Assembly: GCA_963713355.1 (NCBI GenBank)
Contig: CAVQLK010000005.1
Location: 434,001 to 498,000 of the forward strand
DNA from: FEN-1219 sp963713355
GTDB taxonomy: Bacteria; Pseudomonadota; Gammaproteobacteria; Steroidobacterales; Rariloculaceae
DNA: 64,000 nt
Direction of reading: 5' to 3'
In this document: positions 44,172 through 53,604 of the stretch, piece after piece
How positions within the stretch are numbered: position 1 is the first letter of the stretch
Layout: each line of letters starts with the position of its first letter
The notes under the pieces: generated by a model
What the model was told of the DNA's origin: nothing
The model's database searches: none
Seen by the model: only the letters and a program-made list of their open reading frames with translations
Translations under genes and position numbers: made by a program

Positions 44172-45950
44172 ATGCCGATTCGCCACTTTCTCGACCGCAA
44201 AAAGGTGCTCATGCGCGCTCACTGCTCCGCTCTAGCGGCCTTGCTGTTCGTTGCCACGGCGGCGGACGGCCAACCCGCCGACGCATTCGTGCCCGTCACC
44301 GATGCGATGTTGCAGAACCCCGATCCCGCCGACTGGCTCATGTGGCGCCGCACGCTCGACTCGTGGGGCTACAGCCCGCTCGCGGAGATCGACCGCAGCA
44401 ATGTCGGTGAGCTCAAAATGGTATGGACACGAGCGCTCGGGCCCGGCATTCAAGAAGGCACGCCGCTCGTATACGACGGCGTCATGTACTTTCCGAACCC
44501 GAGCGATCTCGTTCAGGCGCTCGACGCCGCGACCGGCGATCTCGAGTGGGAGTATCGGCGCTCGCTACCGAGCGATCTCGGCGAATACTTCCCGGTGCCT
44601 TCGATCAACCGCAATCTCGCGATCTACGGCGACACGCTGATCGACACGAGCGCCGACGACTATCTCTACGCGCTCGACGCGCGCACGGGTGAGCTCCGGT
44701 GGGAGGTGCAGCTGTTCGACTATCGGCGCGGCGCGCAGCACACTTCGGGCCCCATCATCGCCGACGGCAAGATCGTTTCGGGCCGCGGCTGCGAGCCCGA
44801 AGGCAGCCCCGAGGCGTGCGTGATCATGGCGCACGACGCCCGGACGGGCCGAGAGCTATGGCGCCGACGCACGATCGCCGCACCGGGCGAGCAGAACGGC
44901 GACTCGTGGGGCGAGCTTCCCGACGCGGAACGCTGGCACGTCGGCAGCTGGCTCGTGCCGAGCTACGACCCCGAGCTCGGCCTCGTGTTCGCGGGCACCT
45001 CGGTCACGTCGCCGGCGCCGAAATTCGCGCTGGCCGGCAACGACAAGACATACCTCTATCACAACTCGACGCTCGCCCTGAACGCCGACACCGGCGAGAT
45101 CGTCTGGTACTACCAACACATCGTCGACCATTGGGATCTCGATCATCCGTTCGAGCGCATGCTCGTCGAAACCGCCGTAGCCCCCGATCCTGCCGAAGTC
45201 ACGTGGATCAGCCCGCGCGTGCGCAACGGCGAACGGCGCAAAGTCGTGACCGGCATTCCCGGCAAAACGGGCATCGTCTACACGCTAGACCGCGCCACCG
45301 GCGAGTTCCTCTGGGCGCGGCCGACGGTGCAGCAGAACGTCCTGCAAAGCATCGACGGGCTGACCGGGGAAGCCACCGTGAATCCCGAGGCGCTGTTCGT
45401 CGAAGTCGGCCAACAGCGCTACATCTGCCCGACTACGCTCGGCGGCAAGAACTGGCCTTCGGGCACCTTGAGCCCGCTCGGCAACGTCATGTTCTTTCCG
45501 CTGCAGAACACGTGCATGACGTCGGCACCGACGTTGAGCCGACCGAACCCCGACTCGCTGTACGGCCTCCGCAACTCGAATCAGATCGCAGGGAACGGTG
45601 CAAACGTCGGAACGATTCAGGCCATCTCCGTCGAAACGGGCAAGACGCTCTGGGTGTACGAGCAGCGTGCGGGGATGATGTCGCTGTTGTCCACGGCGGG
45701 CGGCCTCGTCTTCGGCGGCGACACGAACGGCAGGTTCAGAGCCTTCGATCAGCGAACCGGCCGAGTGCTGTGGGAGGTCAACCTCGGCTCGCCGATCTCC
45801 GGCTATCCCGTAACGTTCGCCGTCAACGGCAAGCAGTACGTCGCAGTCAGCACGGGCTCGTCGTTGACGGCCATGGGAGCGAATCGTTTGACGCCCGAGC
45901 TGACCCCGAGTCTCGGGAACAATCTATTCGTCTTCGCGCTCCCCGAATGA
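44172..45950 (+). CDS. PQQ-dependent dehydrogenase (quinoprotein propeller)
   Basis: 592 residues, intact. The ATG at 44172 directly follows the upstream stop; MRAHCSALAALLFVATA at 44211 is an alternative start giving a cleaner signal peptide. Seven or more PQQ repeats: ALDAATGDLEWEY, ALDARTGELRWEV, AHDARTGRELWRR, ALNADTGEIVWYY, TLDRATGEFLWAR, AISVETGKTLWVY, AFDQRTGRVLWEV. The segment YYQHIVDHWDLDHPFER corresponds to the substrate-side Asp region of quinoprotein alcohol dehydrogenases. No vicinal cysteine pair and no cytochrome tail. Periplasmic oxidation of an alcohol or sugar is predicted; no pqq biosynthesis genes are in the window. Confidence 0.85.
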   Translation: MPIRHFLDRKKVLMRAHCSALAALLFVATAADGQPADAFVPVTDAMLQNPDPADWLMWRRTLDSWGYSPLAEIDRSNVGELKMVWTRALGPGIQEGTPLVYDGVMYFPNPSDLVQALDAATGDLEWEYRRSLPSDLGEYFPVPSINRNLAIYGDTLIDTSADDYLYALDARTGELRWEVQLFDYRRGAQHTSGPIIADGKIVSGRGCEPEGSPEACVIMAHDARTGRELWRRRTIAAPGEQNGDSWGELPDAERWHVGSWLVPSYDPELGLVFAGTSVTSPAPKFALAGNDKTYLYHNSTLALNADTGEIVWYYQHIVDHWDLDHPFERMLVETAVAPDPAEVTWISPRVRNGERRKVVTGIPGKTGIVYTLDRATGEFLWARPTVQQNVLQSIDGLTGEATVNPEALFVEVGQQRYICPTTLGGKNWPSGTLSPLGNVMFFPLQNTCMTSAPTLSRPNPDSLYGLRNSNQIAGNGANVGTIQAISVETGKTLWVYEQRAGMMSLLSTAGGLVFGGDTNGRFRAFDQRTGRVLWEVNLGSPISGYPVTFAVNGKQYVAVSTGSSLTAMGANRLTPELTPSLGNNLFVFALPE

Positions 45951-45989
45951 AGCCCGGTTCGCGGTCGCGCCGTGCTGCCCGCGCCTTCA

Positions 45990-47339
45990 TTACTCAGCCG
46001 GCTCGATGCGAAACACGACGCCGCTCGTCGTGTCGCGCGGGTCTGGTTGGCCGCCGAGCGTGCGCTTTTCCGTCAGCGCGTAGAGATAGCCATCCGGCCC
46101 CTGGATGACGTGCCGCCAACGGCGTCCGAGCGACATGAACAGCGAGTCACGCCGCTCTGTTTGCGGCATCGGTTGATCGAACGCCACTCGCACGAGCGTC
46201 TGGCCGTTGAGCGCGCCGACGAAGAGATGGCCTTTCCACGCTGCGAGCTTGTCTCCCGTGTACCACGTGAGCGTCGAAGGGCTGATCGACGGACTCCAGT
46301 GCATCACCGGCATCTCCATGCCCGGAAGGAACCAGTGGTTGGCGCTGAGCTCCTTGCGGTTGTAGTTCTTGCCGAGCGAGACGAGAGGCCAGCCGTAATT
46401 CTGGCCCGCGCGCAGGACGTTGATCTCGTCGCCGCCCATCGCCGCGACGTCGGTAGTCCAAAGCTCCCCGGTGTCGGGATGCCAGGCGAAGTCCGTCACG
46501 TTGCGCTGACCGTAGGTGAACACTTGAGGATTCGCGCCCTCCTGCCCGAGGAACGGATTGTCGGCAGGAATGCCGCCGTCGTCGCGGACACGCAAGACCT
46601 TGCCGACGTCGTTGTCGAGCTGCTGGGCCAGCAGCGGCTCGTTGCCGCCGTCGCGGCCGTCGTGCTCGACATGATCGTTCACGGTCAGATAGATCATGCC
46701 GTCGGGGCCGAATGCCGCGCGCCCCGCCATCGGCCCGCCGGGGATCCATGAGTCGGACTCGAAGATCTCCTGCACGTCGAGCAACACGTCGCCCTCTAGC
46801 CGCGCGCGAGCCAGCGCTCGAGACGATTCGTCGCCGCGCTTCTTGATGTAGTACAGGTACACCAGCCGGTTCGAATCAAAGCGAGGGTGCACGATGACGG
46901 ACTGCAACGCGCCGGCCTCGATGCTTGCCGTCGGCCAGCCCGCGAGCGGCGTCGGAGCCAACGTCCCGCGGCGCACGACGCGAACATGCCCCTGACGGTT
47001 CTGGATGGCTTGGTTACCCGTCGCAGGACCGCTCAGCGCCTCGGCGAGCTCCGTGATCAGCAGATCTCCGTTCGGCGTAAACGCCATGTGACGTGGGCTC
47101 CTGAGCCCTTCCGCGAGGGCAACGAGGCGGACGCGGAACAAGTCGCCCGGTGGGCATTGACCCTGCGGTTGGCCGTTCGGCGAGCAGGACCCGGGCACCC
47201 AAGTGTCGAACACGAGCGGATCGGGCGCCGGCGCGACGCTCGGTTGCGCAGCCGACTCGCGGGGCACGCAACCTTGAGCCGAAGCTAGAAGCATAAGCAC
47301 CAGACAAATGAGCACGGGGCGCGCTTGACGATCGCTCAT
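45990..47339 (-). CDS. PQQ-dependent sugar dehydrogenase-like lipoprotein (sorbosone/Asd family)
   Basis: 449 residues from 47339 (MSDRQARPVLICLVLMLLAS ... QGC), a lipoprotein signal with lipobox ASAQGC. Soluble-GDH-type six-bladed propeller: LRSPRHMAFTPNGDLLITEL, FGPDGMIYLTVNDHV, YGQRNVTDFAWHPDTGELW, MGGDEINVLRAGQNYGWPLV, RRWRHVIQGPDGYLYALTEK. Relative to its neighbour at 47540 the motif EVGPMGGDE is changed to DVAAMGGDE and GHRN to GQRN, so cofactor use may differ. Divergent from that paralogue over 200 bases. Confidence 0.82.
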   Translation of the reverse strand: MSDRQARPVLICLVLMLLASAQGCVPRESAAQPSVAPAPDPLVFDTWVPGSCSPNGQPQGQCPPGDLFRVRLVALAEGLRSPRHMAFTPNGDLLITELAEALSGPATGNQAIQNRQGHVRVVRRGTLAPTPLAGWPTASIEAGALQSVIVHPRFDSNRLVYLYYIKKRGDESSRALARARLEGDVLLDVQEIFESDSWIPGGPMAGRAAFGPDGMIYLTVNDHVEHDGRDGGNEPLLAQQLDNDVGKVLRVRDDGGIPADNPFLGQEGANPQVFTYGQRNVTDFAWHPDTGELWTTDVAAMGGDEINVLRAGQNYGWPLVSLGKNYNRKELSANHWFLPGMEMPVMHWSPSISPSTLTWYTGDKLAAWKGHLFVGALNGQTLVRVAFDQPMPQTERRDSLFMSLGRRWRHVIQGPDGYLYALTEKRTLGGQPDPRDTTSGVVFRIEPAE

Positions 47340-47539
47340 GTCGGTTCTCGCGTTGTCACGTCCGTGTGTGGTGTTGGTCGCGGTAGTATCACTGTGCGCG
47401 CGCGCGGCGCGCGGCGCCAAAGCCCACAGCGCAGCAACGCTACGTACGTCGCGCCGGCGAGTCAACGCGTCGCGTGTTGACGCCGTCTCGTTCACGGGCC
47501 TATGGTCAACGCGTGAACTGATCGCGACGAGGAGAGGGG

Positions 47540-48805
47540 ATGCTCCGCTTACGATCGACGATGCTTGCCGCAGCGCTACTCTTTGCGACGCTGCTCGTGC
47601 ACGCTCAGGATGAAAACGCGAGCTGGACGTTCGACACCTACACACCGGGCGTCTGCTCCCCGAACGGCGGCAAGCACGGCGGATGTCCGGCCGGCGAGCT
47701 GGTGCGGATAAACGTCGTCACGGTCGCGCACGGTCTCGTGCGGCCGTGGCATCTGACGTTCCTCCCGGATACCACCGACTATCTCGTGACCGAGCTGCCC
47801 GGCGATCTGCGCATCGTCCGTAACGGCAAGCTCGATCCGAAGCCGATACCCGGCTGGCCTACCGACATGCTGCGCGCGCGCAGCATGAACTCCGTCGTGC
47901 TGCACCGCGACTTCACGCGCAACCGGCTGCTCTTCATCTCGTACGTCAAGCAGCGCGACGGCGGCGACACGACGATCGCGCTCGCGCGCGCACGTTTCGA
48001 CGGCGCCAAGCTCGAGCAAGTGGAGGACGTGTTCGTCGCCGACGCCTGGGGCACGGGCGCCTCGGCCGGCCGCGCGGAGGTCGGGCCGGACGGAATGCTC
48101 TACTTGACGGTCGGCGATCGCGACGCGGGCAATGTGACGGACAATGCGAGCTATCGCATGCTCGCGCAAAATCTCGGAAGCCACGTCGGCAAGGTGCTGC
48201 GCCTACGCGACGACGGCACGGCTCCGGCGGACAACCCGTTCGTCGGCCGGGCCGATGCGAAACCGGAGATCTACACCTACGGCCATCGCAACGCCCAGGG
48301 GCTTGCTTGGCATCCTGACACCGGCGAGCTCTGGGCCACGGAGGTCGGGCCAATGGGCGGCGATGAGCTGAACCGTCTCGTGCCGGGCCACAACTACGGC
48401 TGGCCGCTCGTGTCGCTCGGCAAGATCTACACGGGCAACCTCGCTTCCGAGCAAGCGTGGTTCAGGCCCGGCATGGACATGCCGCACATGTTCTGGGTCC
48501 CGGCCATCAGCCCTTCGAGCCTCCTGATCTACTCGGGCGACCAGTTCCCGCTGTGGCGCGGTCATTACTTCATCGGCGCGCTGAGCGGCCAGCAGTTGCA
48601 GCGCGTCGCATTCAATCAGCCGCCGCCGCAGCCGGAGCGCCGGGAGTCGCTGCTCACGGAGCTCGACGCGCGGGTGCGCGACGTGCGGCAAGGGCCGGAC
48701 GGTAACCTGTATCTCGCGGTCGAGCGCGATCAGCAGTCGGGCCCCGGCAGCTCGCGGCTCACGCCGAACGGCTCGATTCTGCGGATCGCGCCCGCAAAGA
48801 ACTGA
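47540..48805 (+). CDS. PQQ-dependent sugar dehydrogenase-like secreted protein
   Basis: 421 residues. GGAGAGGGG before the ATG at 47540. Signal peptide RLRSTMLAAALLFATLLVHA. Propeller motifs of the s-GDH/YliI group: LVRPWHLTFLPDTTDYLVTE, VGPDGMLYLTVGDRDAGN, GHRNAQGLAWHPDTGELWAT, VGPMGGDELNRLVPGHNYGW. Both this protein and its divergent paralogue begin with a short Cys-containing motif after the signal (GVCSPNGGKHGGCPAGELVR; GSCSPNGQPQGQCPPGDLFR). First gene of a plus-strand run with two W-G-D module genes and DUF6152. Likely oxidises a sugar or aldose derivative. Confidence 0.85.
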   Translation: MLRLRSTMLAAALLFATLLVHAQDENASWTFDTYTPGVCSPNGGKHGGCPAGELVRINVVTVAHGLVRPWHLTFLPDTTDYLVTELPGDLRIVRNGKLDPKPIPGWPTDMLRARSMNSVVLHRDFTRNRLLFISYVKQRDGGDTTIALARARFDGAKLEQVEDVFVADAWGTGASAGRAEVGPDGMLYLTVGDRDAGNVTDNASYRMLAQNLGSHVGKVLRLRDDGTAPADNPFVGRADAKPEIYTYGHRNAQGLAWHPDTGELWATEVGPMGGDELNRLVPGHNYGWPLVSLGKIYTGNLASEQAWFRPGMDMPHMFWVPAISPSSLLIYSGDQFPLWRGHYFIGALSGQQLQRVAFNQPPPQPERRESLLTELDARVRDVRQGPDGNLYLAVERDQQSGPGSSRLTPNGSILRIAPAKN

Positions 48806-48814
48806 GATCGACAG

Positions 48815-49609
48815 ATGCAACGATCGACTCTGGTGCTGCTTGGGTTGCTATTCGCCGCTAGCGCAGCCGCTCAACAGCGTCCGAACGCGGGCGACATACC
48901 ACGGCTCGCCAACGGTAAGCCGAATCTGAGCGGCGTGTGGCAGGCATTCACGACCGCCAACTGGAACGTCCTGACGCACGGCGCGAGCGCGGGGCCCCCG
49001 GAGTACGGCGCGCTGCTCGCGACGCCCCCGGGTTACGGGATCGTCGATGGCGACGAGATCCCATACTTGCCTGCCGCGGCCGAGCAACAGCAGCGCAACT
49101 ACGAGAACCGCTTCAAGGACGACCCGGAGCTGAAGTGCTTCTTGCCGGGCGTGCCGCGCGCCAACTACATGCCCTACCCGCTGCAGATCTTCCATTCGGC
49201 CGATCACCTGCTCATCGCGTATCAGTTCGCGGGGGCTTCGCGCATCGTGAACCTCGGCGCCCCGATTCCTTCGGCGATCGATAGCTGGATGGGTATCTCG
49301 AATGCGCGCTGGGACGCCGACACGCTCGTCGTCGAAGTCTCGGGTTTCAACGGCATGGCGTGGCTCGACCGGGCCGGCAATCATTCGAGCTCGGCGCTCA
49401 AGGTTGTCGAGCGGTACACGTTGGCCGGCGCAGACGCCATCGACTACTCGGCGACGCTCGAGGACGCGCAAACCTTCTCCCGCCCGTGGACGATGCGCTT
49501 CCGCCTCGTGCGAAACCCAAACCCCGAGCAGCACTTGATGGAGTTCAAGTGCGTGCCGTTCACGGAACAGCTGCTGTACGGCGAATTCTACAAGCAGCCG
49601 CGAGAGTGA
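48815..49609 (+). CDS. Secreted protein of the W-G-D module family
   Basis: 264 residues with signal peptide QRSTLVLLGLLFAASAAAQQ. Mature part: LANGKPNLSGVWQAFTTANW, LKCFLPGVPRANYMPYPLQI and SADHLLIAYQFAGASRIVNL. Core: GISNARWDADTLVVEVSGFN, GMAWLDRAGNHSSSALKVVE and RYTLAGADAIDYSATLEDAQ. Closest in design to the 58037-59056 protein (LSGVW start, DRTWLD-like segment). No enzyme motif recognised. It starts 9 bases after the PQQ sugar dehydrogenase gene and is followed 13 bases later by another family member. Confidence 0.7.
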   Translation: MQRSTLVLLGLLFAASAAAQQRPNAGDIPRLANGKPNLSGVWQAFTTANWNVLTHGASAGPPEYGALLATPPGYGIVDGDEIPYLPAAAEQQQRNYENRFKDDPELKCFLPGVPRANYMPYPLQIFHSADHLLIAYQFAGASRIVNLGAPIPSAIDSWMGISNARWDADTLVVEVSGFNGMAWLDRAGNHSSSALKVVERYTLAGADAIDYSATLEDAQTFSRPWTMRFRLVRNPNPEQHLMEFKCVPFTEQLLYGEFYKQPRE

Positions 49610-49622
49610 CGAGGAGCAAGAC

Positions 49623-50598
49623 ATGAAGCGAGCTCGGTTGACCTTCTTCGTGCTGCCGGCGGCCGTCCTCGCTGTGCGCGGCGGAGGCGCAAACACCGCG
49701 CACGCCGTGGGGCGACCCCGACCTGCAGGGCAAGTGGTCCAACGCGACGCTGACGCCACTGCAGCGCCCCGCCGAGCTTGGCGACAAGCAGTTCTTCACG
49801 GAGGACGAGGCGAAAGCCTACGTGCGCCAGCGTATCGCGGCGCAGAGCGGCGACGCGAACATCGAGGCGGACCGGTCGGCGGGCAACGTCGGGTCCTACA
49901 ACGACGCTTGGATGGATCGCGGCAACGACATCGTGCCTACACGTCGCACGTCGCTGATCGTCGATCCCGCGAACGGGCGCGTTCCGCCGTTCACGGCCGC
50001 CGCGCAGCTCGAGCACGAGCGCAACCTCGCACACGCGGCAGCGCACCCCGCCGACACGCCCGAGGACCGCTACCTCACGGAGCGGTGCATCGGATTCGGC
50101 GGAGGCCACGCGCCGATGCTGCCGGAGCCGTACAACAACAATTACTACATCGTGCAGACGCAGGACTACGTCACGATCATGGCGGAGCTCAATCACGAGG
50201 TCCGCATCATTCCGATCGACGGCCGTCCGCATTTGCCCGCGGGCGTGCGGCAGTGGACGGGCGATTCGCGCGGCCGCTTCGAGGGCGATACGCTCGTCGT
50301 CGAGACCACGAACCAAATACCGCATCGGCACTACTATGGCGTGCAGATGCTGAACTCCGTCATGAGCGACGAGTTTCGAGTCGTCGAGCGCTTCACGCGC
50401 ACAGGCCCCGATCAGATCCGCTATCGCGCCACCGTGCACGATCCCGTATTCACGGCGCCGTGGACCGTCGAGATCTTCATGCATCCTCAGCCGGGCGACC
50501 TCGTCGAGTTTGCCTGTCACGAAGGCAACTACGGTATGCGCGGCATACTGTCGGCAATGCGCGAGGAAGAGCGGCGAGCACAGGAGGGCGGTCGATGA
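49623..50598 (+). CDS. Secreted protein of the W-G-D module family (one frameshift)
   Basis: About 324 residues. ATG at 49623; the signal peptide starts KRARLTFFVLPAAVLA and continues after a shift near 49680 as CAAEAQTPRTPWGDPDLQGK. Mature part: WSNATLTPLQRPAELGDKQF, RCIGFGGGHAPMLPEPYNNN, core RGRFEGDTLVVETTNQIPHR, then DEFRVVERFTRTGPDQIRYR and ATVHDPVFTAPWTVEIFMHP. The start GDPDLQGKW is the usual opening of this subgroup. Its TGA overlaps the ATG of the DUF6152 gene by 4 bases, direct evidence of coupling between the two families. Confidence 0.7.
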
Positions 50599-51014
50599 AG
50601 AGGGTTGGCTTTGTCGGCGCGGCGATCGCGACGATCGTCGGAGTCTCGCTCGTCTGCGCCCCGCCTGCAGGCGCGCATCACGCGTTCTCGACGGAGTTCG
50701 ATGCGAATCAGCCGATCACGCTGAAGGGCACGATCACGCGCGTCGAATGGATCAATCCACATGCCTGGATCCACCTCGACGTGCCGCGCGACGGCGGCGC
50801 CGTCGAGAAGTGGATGATCGAAGCCGGCAGCCCCAATACTCTCGTGCGTCGCGGCATGACGCGCGATTCGATCCCGCCGGGCACGGAGGTCGTCGTCTTC
50901 GGCTATCGCCACCGCAACGGCTCGAACGCCGCGAACGGCCGCGACGTGACTCTGCCCGATGGCCGCCGGCTGTTCATCACGTCGCCCGGCACCGGGGCGC
51001 CGGCCAGCGAATAG
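50595..51014 (+). CDS. DUF6152 family secreted protein
   Basis: 139 residues. Overlaps the upstream W-G-D module gene by ATGA. Signal peptide KRVGFVGAAIATIVGVSLVC ... AGA, mature N-terminus HHAFSTEFDANQPITLKGTI, family motif VEWINPHAWIHLDVPRDGG, then KWMIEAGSPNTLVRRGMTRD and VVVFGYRHRNGSNAANGRDV. The last strand region LPDGRRLFITSPGTGAP is typical. Convergent with the DUF3237 gene, only 3 bases apart. Confidence 0.82.
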   Translation: MKRVGFVGAAIATIVGVSLVCAPPAGAHHAFSTEFDANQPITLKGTITRVEWINPHAWIHLDVPRDGGAVEKWMIEAGSPNTLVRRGMTRDSIPPGTEVVVFGYRHRNGSNAANGRDVTLPDGRRLFITSPGTGAPASE

Positions 51015-51017
51015 ACG

Positions 51018-52059
51018 CTAGGGAGCCTTCACACTTTCATAGAAGGTGAGCGCAACACCGCCCTCGCCCCTGCCGGGGTTCGAGCTCAGGTAGGTGCCCG
51101 TGTTGAGGTAAGCGTACGGTCCGTCGACGCGCGTTTCGAACGTCGGCACGAGCGCGCCGAACCCACCGCCGTTGCGCACGACGATGGTTTCGCCGTCGTC
51201 CGTCTGCCACAAGTAATGTGCGTCGATCGTCGCCGGCGGCGAAAGAATCTGATAGTCGGCGCCGCCCATGAGCACCTTGCCGGTGATGCGGCCGCTCACC
51301 GTGCCGCCCGTGATCGGGATGATGTTGCGATTGCCGCGCTTGCTCTCGCCCACTCTCTGCGAGGGGCCGAGCGTGACGTTCTCCGTGATCAGTATCTCGC
51401 CCTGTTGCTCGCTCGCATCCTTGACGCGGTACTCCCACGGTTGCGCCGCGACGCCGGTTGGCTTGGCAATCGTGATGTCGCGATCGGTACCGGAGCTGCC
51501 TGCGACATCGGACACGTCGTAGACGCGCAGGCGGACGACCTTCGCCGCCGCATTGAGCTCGCGCCGGGCGACGAATTTGCCGGAGTTGAGCCAAGCGTGC
51601 TCGCCGGCGTTCGGCGCCTCGAAATCCATGACAACTCTGACGTCACCGGCATTCGGCCCCGTGCCGGCGTTGCGCGCGTAGATGTAGGTTCCGTCGGAGG
51701 CTCGAAGCACGAAAATTTGTTCGACTTCGATGGTCCCGTTCGCAAGCGTGAGCTCGAGGTCGAGCGCACCGGATTCAACCGCTCCGGAGAACCGCGCTCC
51801 ACTGACGGAGCCTTCGAGCCCCACGGCCGCGCGCCTCGACCCGAATGGGGTCTGGCCGACGGTAACGGCGCGATCGAGCGGGATGTCCATCTCGAAGATC
51901 AAGCGGCCGGCTTCCGGAGCGGGGATGCCCGAGGGCATGCCGCAGTCCCAGGTCGCGTGGGGGATCAGCGTGTAAGTGCGAGGTCTGCCCCCGCGCCGCG
52001 ACCGCGCTCAAGGCCAGCGCTGCGGAAGTCATCAACAAAAGAGTGCGTGTCTGGTTCAT
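51018..52059 (-). CDS. Secreted tandem DUF3237 protein (one frameshift)
   Basis: About 345 residues. Start at 52059 (MNQTRTLLLMTSAALALSAV signal peptide); the frame changes near 51980 into the long mature frame IPAPEAGRLIFEMDIPLD. Two DUF3237-like beta-barrel repeats: the first ending EHAWLNSGKFVARRELN, the second with GGTVSGRITGKVLMGGADYQ, TIDAHYLWQTDDGETIVVRN and YAYLNTGTYLSSNPGRGEG. The function of DUF3237 is unknown; it is often found with esterases. It lies 14 bases downstream of the sulfatase gene, probably in one operon. Confidence 0.72.
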
Positions 52060-52073
52060 GTCGAATCCAAGCG

Positions 52074-53436
52074 TTACGGGCTTGTGCCTCTCTGTGTCGA
52101 TGCGAGCGCCGCAGCTTCGGCGTCCACCGAAGCTTCCCAGCTCGCGAGCAACGGGTACAACTCCCGCGCAACGTCTTGCCGCCATTTCGCGAGGTCGTTG
52201 CGCTCGCCGAGATCCGTTCGCAGGTTGAACACATACGTGTGCGGGCCGTCGACAATCAGCTTCCAATCTCCACGCCGCAGTGCGGTTTGTTTGGCCGGAC
52301 CGCTGCCCGACCGCCAAAAGAGCGTCCGCTCGACCTGCGGCGCGCGGCCCTCCCACACTGGAAACAGGTTCACGCCCTCGAGGTTCGCCTCTGTGGGAAC
52401 CGGCGTGCCCGTGACCGCGAGAATCGGACGCCGTGAGATCCATCGTGATCCCGACCTGATTCGAGACGCTGCCGGCTGCAATTCGGTTGGGCCACCGCAC
52501 GATGGCCGGAACGCGAATGCCGCCCTCGAACACGGTCCACTTTCGGCCGAAGAACGGCGCGCTGCTCGACAACCATTCGCCGCCGTTGTCGTTCGTGAAG
52601 ATCACGATGGTGTCCTCGGCGATACCGGCACGTTCGATGGCAACGAGGAGCTCGCCGACCTGCGAATCGAGATGCTCGACCATGGCGACATAGTCCGATC
52701 GCGTGCTCGTCTCGAGGTCGTGCGGCAGCACGTGAACCGCATCGTTCGGCGCGACCGACGGCTTGCCCGGCACCTGATAGGGCCAATGCGGCGCCGTGTA
52801 CGCGACGTCGAGAAAGAAGGGCTCGTTCTTGTGCTCGTCGATGAACCGAGCAGCGCGCTGCGTGACGAGATCCGTCGTGTAGTCACTACTCTCGATCGGG
52901 TCGTCGTTTTCCCAAAGATCCGGCTGCCCCTCACCGTCGCGATGCGTGTAGTAGTCGTGATAGCCGCTCTTCAGACCGAAGAAATAGTCGAAGCCGTGCG
53001 CGTTCGGGCTCTTCGCCTCGACGTAGCCGAGATGCCATTTGCCGATCAGCCCGGTCGCGTAGCCGTGGTCCTTGAGCAGTTGCGGCAGCGAGTAACCCGT
53101 TGCCGGCAAGCCGCGGTCGCCGGCGCGATCCGCGCTCGGTAACGGCGCTTCGATTCCATACCGCTGCTGGTAACGCCCCGAGACGAGGCCGGCACGCGTC
53201 GGAGAACAAGTTACGCCGTTCGCGTAGAAGTCCGTGAGCTTGAGGCCTTCGCTCGCGAGGCGATCGAGATTCGGCGTACGGATGTCCGTCGCGCCGTACG
53301 CGCCGAGATCGGCCCAACCCAAGTCGTCCGTGATGATGAGCACCACGTTCGGCTGCGCTTGGCGCGCCGGTTGCGCTAGGCCGACCGCTGACCAAGCGCA
53401 GCCGATGACCAGCGCCACGAAGAGCCGGCGACGCAT
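52074..53436 (-). CDS. Type I sulfatase (arylsulfatase family; one frameshift)
   Basis: About 454 residues. GGGAGGA before the ATG at 53436; signal peptide MRRRLFVALVIGCAWSAVGL. Metal-binding D37-D38 in VVLIITDDLGWAD; the formylglycine signature is C77-S-P-T-R81 in NGVTCSPTRAGLVSGRY; further sulfatase segments ATGLIGKWHLGYVEAKSP and TIVIFTNDNGGEW. A one-base insertion near 52435 shifts the frame; it resumes ILAVTGTPVPTEANLEG and ends with LRRGDWKLIVDGPHTYVFNL. Hydrolyses a sulfate ester in the periplasm; the substrate class is not clear. The Cys-type site needs a formylglycine-generating enzyme, not found in this window. Confidence 0.87.
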
Positions 53437-53604
53437 ACGATCCTCCCAAGACCCGAGAGCAGGCGAGCGTAGCGCAAGCGCCCGCGTCTTTTTCGTCGGC
53501 CGCGTGCGCTTTCGGTCTTTTTCGGCGATTTTCGGGCGCCGCGCGAGACTGCCGTACAGCCGCATTGCTACGATGGATGAGCGACAACAACCGGGGGAAG
53601 CGTC

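Noticed and set aside
51216..52436. 406-residue plus-strand ORF across the DUF3237 and sulfatase genes
   Set aside because: Antisense to two supported genes and crosses their intergenic gap; no motif or start signal.
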